Shown here piece by piece: positions 35,501 to 48,600 of a DNA stretch of 64,000 nt (position 1 is its first letter; every line of letters begins with the position of its first letter). The DNA is from Pomacea canaliculata (Eukaryota; Mollusca; Gastropoda; Architaenioglossa; Ampullariidae): NCBI RefSeq assembly GCF_003073045.1, contig NC_037592.1, forward strand, positions 10,692,007-10,756,006, in the 5' to 3' direction. Position numbers and translations under genes: made by a program. The notes below the pieces were generated by a model, which saw nothing but the letters and a program-made list of their open reading frames with translations, did not search any database and was not told where the DNA came from.

Positions 35501-37099
35501 GGAGCCCCCTTTTGATGGTTCGGTTGCTGAAAAAATAAACACGCAAAAAGACTTCTTACACAGTGAAGAAAGAATAGGTGAACTGCAAATAATTTATGCT
35601 ATCCATACACGCATTCTGAAAACTTTCCTCACTCACTCTCGTTATTCACGCTCTTTCATCTGTTTTTTTAATTATTTTCTCGCTCTAGCTATAAACTTCA
35701 ATTTTTTTAAAATTATAAAATGCGAATGAAAAATATCCCCCCCCCCCCCCCCAGCGTCCCATATATAATGCCTTATCCAACTTGGTTGAGTGGCGCGAAC
35801 ATCAAACAACTGCCACACGCAAACTCATTACTAATTTCATTACTAATAAAATGAAATATTGAATTTGGACATGGAATTAATAAATAAGTATTATATTTAC
35901 TTTAGAGTATATATAAGTTAAATAAACGTTCTGTATTGTACGTACAGGCTGTAATCTCTTTGAGGTGAGCCTCGATCCTCACTGCCGTCGCTATCAGACT
36001 GCAACTAATTTTTTAAAAAGCCTTAATTAACGTGTCTAGGCATCCATATGTGTATGCTTAGTAACTACTAAACCACTAATTTTAAAAAAAAAAAGACATT
36101 ATACATGTACATATTTCAACCTATTATATAAGGTAAATAAAATTAGAAGAAACATAAGGAACATACCTCTTCATGCAAACGCTTCTTTCCTTTTGCTATT
36201 AAAAAAAAAGAGAGAAAAAAAGTCATTTCAAAAATTATAAAACATTAGATCTTAAACATTTAAGAACAGGTGAACTGCAAATAATTTATGTTATCCATAC
36301 ACACATTCTGAAAACTTTCCTCACTCACTCTCGTTATTCACGCTCTTTCATCTGCAACCTTCTCATAACTCCAAGACACACATAATGCATATAATCTAAT
36401 GGAAACTGTGAAACCATTCCTAAGAGTTCTGAGATACCTTAGAGCCTTAGTTACTGGCTTTATGATGGTTTACCTTTCCAGCAGCTACGAATCTGTTGAT
36501 ATCATTATCAGAACAGCACTTAATGGAAGGACTTCTTCCAACATAGTCCCTTCTCCTATAGTTTCGATGAAACCCAGTGAAATGGTGAATGGCTCTTTTT
36601 TTCCTCCGGTGGCGGGAGCCGCCTTTTGAGGTTTCAGTTGCTGAAAAAATAGACACGCAAAAAGACTTCTTACACTCCGTACCTTAAGCCTTAGTTACTG
36701 GCTTTATGATGGTTTTACCTTTCCAGCAGCTACGAATCTGTTGATATCATTAATCAGAACAGCACTTAATGGAAGGACTTCTTCCAAAGATAATCCTTCT
36801 GCGATTGTTTCGATAAACCCAGTTAGATGATGAATCGCTCTTTTTTTTTCTCCGGTGGCGGGAGCCGCCTTTTGAGGTTTCAGTTGCTGAAAAAATAGAC
36901 ACGCAAAAAGACTTCTTACACTCCGTACCTTAGAGCCTTAGTTACTGGCTTTAATGATGGTTTACCTTTCCAGCACTTACGAAGCTGTTCATATCATTTA
37001 TTAGAATTGCACTCAAAGGTAAGACCTCTTCCAAGGTCAGGCTTTCAGTCCACTGTTTGAATGAAACCAGCTAAGTGCTGATGGCTATCTTTTTTCGCT

Positions 37100-38764
37100 A
37101 CGGTGATTGGAGCCCCTTTTGATGGTTCGTTGCTGAAAAAATAAACACGCAAAAAGATTCTTACACAGTGAAGAAAGAATAGGTGAACTGCAAATATTTA
37201 TCTATCCATACACGCATTTCTGAAAACTTTCCTCACTCCACTCTCGTTATTCACGCTCTTTCATCTGTTTTTTTTAATTATTTTTCTCGCTCTAGCTATA
37301 AACCTTAATTTTTTTTAAAATTATAAAAATGCCCGAATGAAATATCCCCCCCCCCCCGCGTCCCATAATAAGCCTTATCCCACTTTGTTGACGTGGCGCG
37401 AACATCAAACAACTTTGCCACCACGCAAACTCATTACTAATTCATTACTAATTAAATGAAATATTTGAATTTGGAATGAATTAATAAACTAAGTATTATA
37501 TTTACTTTAGAGTATGATATAAGTTAAATAACGTTCTATTGTACGTTACAATGTGTGATCTCTTTGAGGTGAGGCCTCGATCCTCACTGCCGTCGCTATC
37601 ACCCGACTGCAACTAATTTTTTAAAGAGCCTTAATTTACGTGTCTAGGCAAATGCCATGATGTGTATGCTTTAGTAACTACAACCAACTAATTTTAAGAA
37701 AAAAAAGACATATACATTACAATTTCAACGCTATTATATAAGGTAAATAAATTTAGCCAGAAACATAAGGAACATACCGTCTTCCTGCAAACGCTTCTTC
37801 CTTTTGCTATTTAAAACCACAAAGAGAAAAAAAAGTTCATTTCAAAAAATTACTAAAACATTAGATACTTAAACATTAGAACAGGTGAACTGCACATAAT
37901 TTATGTTATCCATACACACTTCTGAAACTTCCCCATCTCACTCTCGTTTATTCACGCTCTTTCAATCTGCAACCTCCTCATAACTCTCAAGACAAACATA
38001 ATGCATATAATATCTAATGGGAAAACTGTGAAACCATTCCTAAGAGTTCTGAGATACCTAGAGCCTTAAGTTTTACTGGCTTTAGTGATGGTTACCTTTC
38101 TCAGCAGCTCCACGAATCTGTTGAATATATTAATCAGAACTAAGCACTTAATGGAAAGACTTCTTCAAACATAGTCCTTTCTCCTATAAGTTTCGTGAAC
38201 CCATGGAAAATGGTGATGGCGTCTTTTTTTCCTCCGGTGGCGGAGCCGCCTTTTTGGAGGTTTCAGTTGCTGAAAAATATAGAACACGCAAAAAGACTTC
38301 TTACACTCCGTACTTGAGCCTTAGTTACTGGCTTTAATGATGGTTTAACCTTTCCAGCAGCTACGAATACTGTTGATATCCATTAATCAGAACCAGCATT
38401 AATGGAAAGGACTTCTTCCAAAGCATAATCCTTCTGTCGATTGTTTCGATAACCCAGTTAGATGATGAATCGCTCTTTTTTTTCCCTCCGGTGGCGGGAG
38501 CCGCCTTTGAGGTTTCAGTTGCTGAAAAATAGACATACCTGGCAAAAAACTTCTTACCTCCCGTACCTTAGAGCTTAGTTTATATGGCTTTATGATCGTT
38601 TAACCTTTCCAGCACTTACGCGAAGCTGTTATATCATTTATTAGAATGCACTCAAAGGGTAAGACCTCTTCCAAGGTCAGGAGCTTTCAGGCACTGTTTG
38701 AATGAAACCAGCTAAGTGCTGAATTGGGCTATCTTTTTCTAACGGTGGATGGAGCCCCCTTTTG
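37100..38764. other. Low-quality assembly stretch before the gap
   Basis: Compared with sister repeat units this stretch has very many one- and two-base insertions and deletions spread evenly over coding-like and non-coding parts alike. That is the pattern of unpolished long-read sequence, not of evolution. Confidence 0.8.
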
Positions 38765-38864
38765 NNNNNNNNNNNNNNNNNNNNNNNNNNNNNNNNNNNN
38801 NNNNNNNNNNNNNNNNNNNNNNNNNNNNNNNNNNNNNNNNNNNNNNNNNNNNNNNNNNNNNNNN
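38765..38864. other. Assembly gap, 100 N
   Basis: Exactly 100 N, the conventional size for a gap of unknown length. The left flank is in module C of the sixth repeat unit; the right flank is unrelated sequence, so the array's true end is not seen. Confidence 0.99.
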
Positions 38865-41800
38865 AAAACAAGTCAAAGCAGGTCGGCTGGACTTGCGGTA
38901 TGTGGAAAGAAAGTAGAAAAACACAGCTCAGTAAAGATTAGACACACACCGACTAACGAAGCTAGATTTTTTTAGTGAAAAATCTCTTGAACTTCCGTCA
39001 TCTCCTGAACAACAAAGAGGAACGACTGGTTTGACTTTAGTAGGTTACGAGTCAGTCAGTCGGCTTAGATGACTTCTCTAACGATTAAGTGTGAGATATG
39101 CTACATTAAATTGATACGTACCGAATTCGTTGTTGTGGCTGTGCGTGCGTCGTGCGTTGTGTCCGCGCTGCTGCGTGCGTGCTGGCTGCGCGTGCGGTGG
39201 TGGTGTGACTATTTTCGTAGCCTATAGCTCAGACAAGAATAAAGTTATCTCAGATGACTCGCGCACACTCGGACCGGACTCTGTAGATGCGGTGACGCTG
39301 TCGTTGCTCGCGACACTGTCCTGTCCTGGCCCAGCTTTGGACCAGAGAAAGGCCCCATGCCTTCTCGGTATACACATCGAGTGGTTTCTGCCGTAATCTT
39401 CATTGATTATTAGTTCATCGTTTCGATTTTATTTAATTTACGTTTCTGGCCATTTTTCCAACTTCCCGTCCGTCTTTTTTCGTTTCCTCTGCCCATCATG
39501 AATTTTTCAGCCAGAACTTGTCCACCGCCCCAGCAGCAGCCATTCTCTCTTCCGTCCTCTTCTCACCTCTTCCAGATCGTAATTTTGGGAATGTCTTGGG
39601 ACTTTTCTCCTGTTTACAAACCATCTCTATTCTCGAGACTGCATACGTCTTCTCCTGACATATGTGACACAGATACATTTTGTGAAAATGTTCAGTAATT
39701 TCGCAACAGATTTCTCCAATATTTCATACATTACCCGAAGCTATTCTGAAGCATGACGCCACGGTGTGACTCCACTGCCAGATGACTGCTCGATGCACCA
39801 GTCAGTTTATGGAATTGACTGCTCCATTAACATCACACACTGCTCTAGTTTACATAACAACTCTCACATTACACACACAACTGCTCAGTTAATCCACACA
39901 ATTGCTCATTACATCACAATTAACTCAGTATTACAGCTGGATGTCAGACCATAGTCTGACCTTTCACCTTGCGTCAGTGAAATTCCTCTCCCTAAATGAC
40001 TGTCCATAAATCCGAGGCCAGTCTGCGTAAACAACTGAATCTAAAATAAATAAATGATGATATCGGCTTTCTTGTTCATGCTGACTTCTTATGTTACCTA
40101 CGTGACTAGCTATGAGAAACTCAGCCTGAATACAGATCTGACCATCTTCGATGCTTCCTCTCCCAATACACCGTGGTAATCTCCCTCAGCAACAATTCAT
40201 CTGTCTCACCTCCATAAATACTATCATCGCAGTGTACACAAAAACGAAACTATGACCGAGGAAATGAGTGTGTGTGAGTGTTGCTGACAGACAGAACCGA
40301 CCTCAATCGAGAAAGACTTTTAATTCTTCCATAACTATTATATATATATTTGCATATGTCAAACACAGAACATAATAAATTATCTCTTATCTTTATTTTG
40401 TTGGTTGGTAAACATTTCGTTATCGAATATGTTGTATTTTTTATCCATTGTTTTGAGCTGTTGAACAATCGTTCGTGCAAGTCTGTAAGTACGAGAAATA
40501 CTGAAGCGAATAAACTTTGCAATAAATATTTTGACGCGGGACAAGCAATGAGTCTGATGATCACCCATACCTAGATTGAGCCCGAACTGTCTTACCATCA
40601 TCACTGAAAGGTCAATATTTTTTAAATTTGCAGATGCTAAAACTCTTCTGCCTTTGACAAGTTTTTTCAGTCCTACCTGCTGAAAAATGCCCCTCAGGTG
40701 AGGAAGAAAGAGGGAGAGTCGAGATGTTGAAGGAGTCAGTGAGAGAGAGAATAGCAGTGGAAGAGTGAGAATGAATGAGTGAGACAATGAGTTTTAGTTA
40801 AACATAAAAAGATATAATAAATAAAAAGCACAAAGATATAAAACAATAAAAAAATGAGAGGAGAAACATTAGAAAATGTTGGAGTTGAAATAGTAAATGT
40901 GAATGAGCAGGCACTATCACAAAGAATTAGCATGGAAGAGAAAGAATAAAACAAGTAAAAGATTCCAGAATAATATTCAAGAAAATTAATATTAAATGTT
41001 TAAAGAGTAATATAAGAGTTTATTCAAACATTCAATATTACTAATATATTAAAATTTAAACAGTATTAAATAGCATCAATATGAATTAATTATCAAACAG
41101 GCAAACTGAAATACAGCAAGGAGTTTCAAAGCATGTATTCATAAAAGACTAGTCTGGTGAAAGATTTTTGTGCTGTGTGTCGTGTGCAGATTTCTCTTCT
41201 CATGTCAAATTCTGTTTACATATATGATCCAGGTGAAAAGTCACCAGTCGAAGAACAATGACTCAGACCCTCAGACTGCCCTCCCTGAGCCAGTGGGGAG
41301 TTAGAGAGAATTTGACTGAACGAGAGAGAGAGAGAAAGGTTGCATCACCGCTTTAATGAGACAAAACACTGACTGTTGTTATAGCTCGAGAAATCACAGA
41401 GTAAAATCAGACATGAACAAAATTTAAAAAAAAATGATGCGATAAGTTATCAGAATGCTGTTCAACTGCCCTTGCCCTGATATGTATATGTAAGACGTTG
41501 TTTTTCTGTGGTTGTACTAACTGTACCTTGACTTGAATAATAAAGTCCCGGTCTGATAAATACTTTTGTTTCTTTTTATTATGAGTGTGTGATACTTATC
41601 GAGTTTATCGAACACAGTGATCCACACATTGACCCCAGGGTAGAAGTAGGCCTCAGGGCCGACTAGACAACTTTCATATTGGCACCTATTAAATAACGAC
41701 GAGAGAGCTGATGATGATAATGATGATGAAAGTGACGATTTATGAATTTGAAGGAATGAGAGAAAGCGGGTTCCGTAAAAATGTTGTTGTCTGCGTTGAC

Positions 41801-43299
41801 TGCATATATATATATTTCGTTTAAGAACAATTAATTATAAATGTGACCGTAAAGTGAACTATATTGTACCATAAAAGAGCGTACATATATTTAAAAATTT
41901 GATTCGTACCTCCATTTTTCCCTTGTTATTAAGGCTAACCTGTCCTCAAAATCAATTTTGTTTACGCTCTTCGACAACTGATTACTAGAGACGCACAAAA
42001 AGATAATAACGAGAGGTATCAGTGGCTTGCTGTATTCACTTCAAACTTTTATTAAGCGCCTGCCAACGGACATTCAATTAGAGTGCAATTGGACTAATTG
42101 TTAGGGAAATGGACAGGAATTGGATCCATCTGTTGCCAGCAAAGTGATGATGATGCCTAGCAATAAACTACTGTTGTTGCTGCTGCTGCATCTATGCTGC
42201 TGCTGCCTACTAATTTTCGTAATCACAAACACTAGTGCGAGAGAGCGCACGATGGTGTATGAGACAATATTTGTGAACATATTGGAGACAAACCACAGAA
42301 GCACGAAGAGATGTTTGCAGTTAGAGGAGATCACACACAGTGGATGCAGCAGCTTTAAAATCGTAAACTTCACATTTCTTCTCTGTTTCCTCTTTGCTTA
42401 GCGAACACACACCACACACACGCATACAATCACTCCCGCCTTCATTCGTTTCCCCAAAGTATAAAGAACTACTACATCGCTGATCTAGACAACTAACAAA
42501 GCATCACAAAGCCGTAGGTTCAACACATCCACCGACCCAACACACAACAAAAATACGTGGACAAAATGAACACATTGGCTGTGTTCGACACTAAGGTACA
42601 ATAAATTTAAGAAGATAAGTATATAACACAGATTACCTGACACTTTATCTATAGCCTTCACTTATATTCTGATTAGAAAATGACACCGGATATATTCCTG
42701 ACGACAACCAACAGCTTGCTGATCTCTAGAACCACAGTTTACACAAATTACCACAATCAAATTACATATTTAGGAAAGTATACCACCAAAATACACAGGT
42801 TTTTTTAATTATTGTTGAGCACAATGTTTATGTGCATGATTTTTACTTAGTGCACCAAACGTGGACAAATTTTTAAAACTTACCTAGGAAATTTGTAAAC
42901 TCGTTCAGTTCAACTTTATGGTTATTGTCCAAGTTTAAGATGTTAAAGAAAGTTCGCAGTTATTTTTATTATTATTAGTTTTTTTGTTTTGTTTGTTTGT
43001 TTGCTAGCTATGTCCGTTTGCAGCCTAAACGTGGCCATTTTGTCAACATCACCATCTGGAGAATGAAATCTGATGTTTGTACTGAATGATGATAATGATG
43101 GCGATACCGATGATGATGTATTTATAGTGAGCTCCTTCCTTTTACCACACACACACTGTAAAATGCTTGTTTATTCTGTGTGTGGAGGGTGGGATGAGGG
43201 AGATTGAAGAGATTTTCGTAATTTCATTTCGGAAAAGCGTTATAAACTTATTCCTTACAATTTTGGTAAGCCAGTACATTTTTCATTAAAGACTCCCTT

Positions 43300-43560
43300 T
43301 ATGGCGAAGTGCCATCAAGAGGATGTGGGTGTACAACTGATATGACTGCAGGTAAGGTGTGAAAAAGTGAGTGACCACCTACAAGCTTCCAGTTAGTTTT
43401 CAAACGCCCACTTCCACGTAAAACAAACGCATCTTGACCTCCAGGTGTGAGAGACTAATTAAATTTTTAGCAGCAACAGCTTGCCAAACTTTTTTTAAAT
43501 TTCAGGCGCATGATTACACACACTGTGTGGAGGCAGGGGCAAGGGGGAGAAGGAGAGTAG
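43300..43560. repeat. Diverged dispersed repeat, copy 1 (copy 2 at 48,610-48,900)
   Basis: The two stretches share words in the same order: GACTGCAGGTA/GACTTGCAGGTA, CCACCTACAAGCTTCCAG/CCACTTACAAGCTACCAG, CTTCCACG and AAATTTCAG. The family is unknown; it looks old. Confidence 0.4.
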
Positions 43561-44224
43561 TGTTCACCAGGTCATCTGTGACTTGATGGCCTACGACCTT
43601 TCTCCATGCACGGATAGAGTTCTCAAAATCGTGATGTTTGTAGATGTGTATCCTCTGGTAGATGTTAGATGTGCTCATCTGGTAAATGCAACGAGTTGTG
43701 ACCAGTTGTGAAACGTTGACGAATAATTTCTTTGCCAAATGAAAACTGTCTACAGAGACTTCTTTCTGAACATCCATGATGAGCCGGGCACTTAACCCAC
43801 GTGACTTTCCGATCTCACGCATGCAATTATTCTGGATGGTGCCCTCCTGGTCTTTCTGGCTTTCTAAGTATGATCAGTAGCCAGCATACCTAGAATACCA
43901 GTTTATGAATAACGGATGTGAGAGCTTATAAGCATTTCGCTTATCATCTACCCGTGCCGTCAAACATTCTCGATTATGGCGATGGCAGAGGGGAAGGTTC
44001 TCTCTTCTACTCACTCTCTCCACAAACTTCATTTCCATCAGTATCCATGCCCCTGTACAAAAATGAAAGGCTGTCTCTGAACATAAAAGGGATCACACTG
44101 TTCACATTTCAAAACTTATTTGTTAACAAGACTTGTGTGCGATTACTGTTTTTTCTCTCTCCATTGGCTATATTTCAACATTCATTCCATAACCCATGGT
44201 CATTAAACCCCGTACTGGATGAAG

Positions 44225-44520
44225 ACTTTACTTTTCTGCTCTTTTAACACAGGAAAATCTGAAAAAGACAGGATTAACGTCAACAAGCGCAGCAGGCGCG
44301 TGGGTTCAAGATCCATACTGACAAGACCCAAGCCAATGAAAGCTGTAGAGAAACAAAGGCACAACAAAAACAAAAACGCGGTAAGGAGTTGGAAGAAGCG
44401 CAGAACTTCAAGTATCTGCAGTTACATCGATAACGACGATATCAGAAAGATCTTTACCAAACTGGTTCTCGCAGCACAAGCTGAAAAAAATGTCTGGAGA
44501 TGACCAGGTATCAACAGAGA
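44225..44520 (+). mobile_element. Decayed LINE fragment, end of reverse transcriptase
   Basis: In shifting frames it reads ...RPKPMKAVEK, then LEEAQNFKYLQ, then SYIDNDD and KLVLAAQA, resembling the NFKYLGSxI...D block near the C-terminal end of LINE reverse transcriptases. At least one frame change is needed, so it is a relic. Confidence 0.5.
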
Positions 44521-44576
44521 AAACAGACAATGGAGTGTTGGCCTAAACGCCATGAAGGAGGAGCAGAACTGAACCG

Positions 44577-44608
44577 TGAGGCGGGGAGGCGGGGGGGGGA
44601 GGCGGCGG
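44577..44608 (+). other. G-rich tract, possible G-quadruplex
   Basis: Runs of four and nine G separated by AGGC-type spacers, isolated in AT-rich surroundings. Confidence 0.5.
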
Positions 44609-45565
44609 CTTGCCCCTGCTCCAGTCGTAACGAAGCTATGATTAACTAAGCCTAACGAAGGATAACAGAACGATTATTCTGGAAACCAATGTGGAGTATT
44701 TTATGGGTATTGATGCACAAATATCCCGCGTCGATATACATATCAGTCATGAGTGTGACCGATCGCAAAAACAGCTGCAGCAGATGGATATTTCGTATAT
44801 CAAAAGTGAGACTGGAGAGTGAAGAGAGAGAAAGTGAGAGACACAGAGAGAGAGAGGTTTATGGTATATGGACTGAGACGACCATAGTTTGGATCTCTCA
44901 ACGATCAACTTCACATACAGCACCGTGGATGGGGAGGCAGCCCCGAGATTCCTTCAATACTAGAACTCACTCGTGCGCAAGTAGCGTCTGCTGTTTCACC
45001 GCCGTAAGTAACGAAACATTTTACCAACAGTCATGACAACATGAATAACAAATGCATGCCACGGATGCGTGCGTGCGTCTGCGTGCGTGCGTGCGAGAGA
45101 GAAATAGTAGAAGTAAATAATGGAGTCTATAAGGAAAAATGCTATGTATGGAGGGGATCTGTAGTTATCATTAGAAGTAAGCGGACAGATACAACAAAGT
45201 ACAAAATCACCCACTGAAAGCAAAGAACGAAACAATAAACGAACAAGATAGCAGGATACAGAGAAATAACATACCCAATTCAAGATGAATCAAGATAAAA
45301 AAAAACAAAAAAAACCAAGAATACCTAGAAATCACAGCTGGTTTAACTTAACATATTAAGCGATGTGGATATTTTTGGTTGCAGTACTGAGTATCAAAGG
45401 ATGATTCTTCTTTCTAGCAGAGTTTCTCTAAAATGTTTCACTTTTACCGAGCTTTGATAGGGGAGTAGTTATTATGTGTCTCACTTTGATTGTTTTCGTT
45501 AATTATATTTATATTGTATGTTGTCTGCATTTCTTCTCCATATCAAATGATTACCAAAACATCAT

Positions 45566-45616
45566 GAACTTTAACACTTTAACTTTAACATTTAACTTTA
45601 ACTTTAACTTTAACAT
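45566..45616. repeat. AACTTT hexamer-type tandem repeat
   Basis: About eight imperfect copies of AACTTT/AACACTTT in 50 bases. Confidence 0.8.
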
Positions 45617-48600
45617 TGTCTAACAAATTCTGCATTGCATCTTCATTATGGCTTTCAATTATTGCTCTCGAAGGAAAGAATGAAAGCTTTAACAAAATTC
45701 TCTATGTTTGGCCATAGCCGTTAATACCACAATACCGAGGCATTTCTCTAATGACTACGAGCGACCCGTACACTGTACCCCCTTATTACACCTACCCACT
45801 TCTTAAATAGGTCTGAAGTAACTATTTTACCTCCATGGCAGAACCCCACGAACTCTTCAAATGTTATAGCTTCATCCATCATCTGAAACAGCTTAAAATG
45901 CACCCTCCTGCATGACAATTGCCTAAAATGATTCTAGCACATAGTAAATTGGCAGTGAATAAATTAAAATCACAGAGCCACGATGACATAATAAAACATA
46001 CCAACACATGAGTGAATGAAATAGTCAGCAAGACGAACAATTACATGATAAATCACCACACTGGCTTGGCACTAGAACAGGAATAATAGTCATTGATGCT
46101 GTGATAAAATATCATAAAAATCTACTCATAGGAACAATCGCTCCAACAATTAGCATTCAGGAATATTATCCTTGCAAAGAAAAATTAAAATAGAAAAGGA
46201 CACAGAAGTGCTAATTTATGCAACAAATGTTTCAAGAATTCTCCAATAAATGTATATCTGGTCCGGTAAATTAGTCTCTTAATATGTAGTCACTTTAAGA
46301 TTCTCTCTCCGATTGTTTCAGCCAGTCCTATCGTAAAGTGTAGTTCGTTGTTTCAGCACAGAAACATGTATACCGTAAGTTTGAAAGAATTATAGGTATA
46401 CAACATCTAACCTGATATAGTTCAGTTATCTGCTAATGATTACAGCAACAGAGGCGGACATCAACCTAAAGTAGTCTAATAACACAAGTGCACAGCCAGA
46501 GAGAAAGTGTGCGGGATGCGAGATCGACTACTGCCTACGAATTACTGTATTAGTGACAAGCGCTTTGAAATTGTGCTACAAGAAAGCTGTTGTTCTACTT
46601 TACAGTCGCTGTCTATAGCCTCGAAGACGGCGGTATCTCTGACTTTCTAAGATGATCTTGGTTAACATCAAACAGTTTGAAGATGTTCCACCCGCTTCTC
46701 ACTCAACTTCACTGCTGCTCTTAGTTGCCTCCGGCTTCACCGAAGTACTTCAGATTCTCACCTGCTGTTAGAACACCAGGACCATCATTTTCACTTTTAT
46801 CGCAGTCTGTTCAAAGTAAGGTTTAAAGAGCGTTTTGACTTGTCGGAGTTGGATAACACAGATATTTTGGATATTTTATTATCTTCAGCATACTTTAAAA
46901 TACATCATACTGAACAGTAACTAATAAAATACAACTGCATATGGCTCTATCGCAACACAAGGTCATACTCTTAGCCAACAAGTACATGAAGTAGTGTGAT
47001 CGGTAGAACAATAAATTTGATAAAACCGAGAACTGTTAAAGAAAACTGACAAAGATAAACATACTATAAATTGAATCTTATAAAGTAAAAATACAGAAAC
47101 GGTTAAGCTGAATTCAAGACGTTCATTACTACCCCACAGATATTCTAGAAAAAAAATGGAGGGAGTAAAATTACCTATTGCATTTAGAAACTCTTGAATT
47201 CAATTTTGTTATTGTTATTTCATAGTCACATAATTAAATAAACGTCGCATTTGACGTCTAAAGTGCCTCCACTCTTGGAAATAGTGTGGCTTCCTTTGTC
47301 GAAGTCAAGATTTGAGAGTGCAATCTGTTTATAACAGTAGATACACATAAAATATACACTAGCGAATACATAAAATGGAGGAACCATACAACAAGCGATA
47401 AATGCGTGCAGGCACACCCGAAACACACACACAACACACCACAAAGCTTATCAGATAGCCACCACCAACAAAACAAAACAATCTCAGGCTCCGACAATCC
47501 CCTTCACCACCATCACATCTCAATTCTTAGTGCGTACAATAATTCACGGCTTACTTTATCCCACAGGGCAGTTGTCTCAGCTCTGTAAGGAAGCAAAGGG
47601 TTTAAAATCACACACAATCAACATCACACCTTCCATAGCCATGACACCAGAGATACCTCCATACGAACACAATTCCGACCCGCATGAATGATCACAACTC
47701 ATTCCCACACGGTGGCAGACGTCGCACGGAGACAGGAGGCACATGGAAGAGACCATCACACACTCCATCCTATCATCTGTGGTTGGTAGATGGCTCTTTG
47801 TGCAAAGTGTTCTCAGTGCAGGTGGCCCGTGGCCCTCCACGATGAGGTAGGTGTGTTGCATCAATTCTCTATACAATGATATCTCAGAACTCGACCGCAA
47901 TCACTTCTGGTAGGCTAGTCGAGTGTCGGGTATAAGAAATAAGGTAAATGTCTTTAACCGGCTCCAGCACCCACCCAAAGCTTACTATCATACACATACC
48001 TTGTATTATTCTCTGTATTCTGAAGCATATGTTTTTTTCAAAATGGTTTGTTTTAAATATGTTTCCTTGAAAAAATACAAGTTAATCATTACAGTACTAT
48101 ACAAACTAAAAACATAAATTAAAAATATGTTACTGCTTTTACTTTTTTCGCCACATCAGCTTCCTATGTTGTCGATGCTGTTGACTCAGCAATGCCATAC
48201 TCAATGGCTGATACTTAAACAAAAAAATTCTGTGTTGTCATTACTGTTCTTAGTGATCGGGTGCCAGGCAAATGTCTGAGCACCGAAACTGATTTCTCTC
48301 TGAAATATCAGTCGAGGACCGACATGGTCGAAATGCACGGAGTGGGTGGAGCGCTGAGATATCCTTGTAATTATTATTGGAAAGCAGTCTACTCACATGA
48401 TCAGTGCCGCCCAGAACAGGAAGGTGCTCCAAGTAATTGTAAAAAAAGCCATTTCCACTTTGTTGCCGGATCTGAACCAGACAGCTGGCAGATGAGGTTC
48501 CTCGTTTATCAACACTGTATAAAGAAACGTCAAATTTACGCTTGTTACAATTTTTGAGTTTTTGGTAAGCAAGAACATTTCTGTCAATTTCTGCATTTGT

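Larger units (their letters stand above)
30271..38764 (-). repeat. Higher-order tandem repeat, ~1.6 kb unit, about 5.5 copies
   Basis: Unit starts at CTTAGAGCC: 30271, 31866, 33467, 35061, 36438 and 38057 (cut by the gap). Each unit contains three exon modules (A, B, C; 245-bp spacing), a poly-C run of variable length, an acidic SDSDGSEDRGSP mini-exon candidate, and a fragment encoding QFPLDYMHYVCLGVMRRL of the transposon family. Unit 4 lacks module B and has a garbled stretch at about 35,181-35,215. Units 1-3 are almost identical, so the expansion is recent or the assembly is partly artefactual. Confidence 0.9.

Noticed and set aside
38677-38975. Frames spanning the N run
   Set aside because: They read through unknown bases.
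42101-42401. Leu-rich frames on both strands resembling a signal peptide
   Set aside because: Produced by CTG/CTA trinucleotide repeats; both strands give similar frames and no splice context exists.
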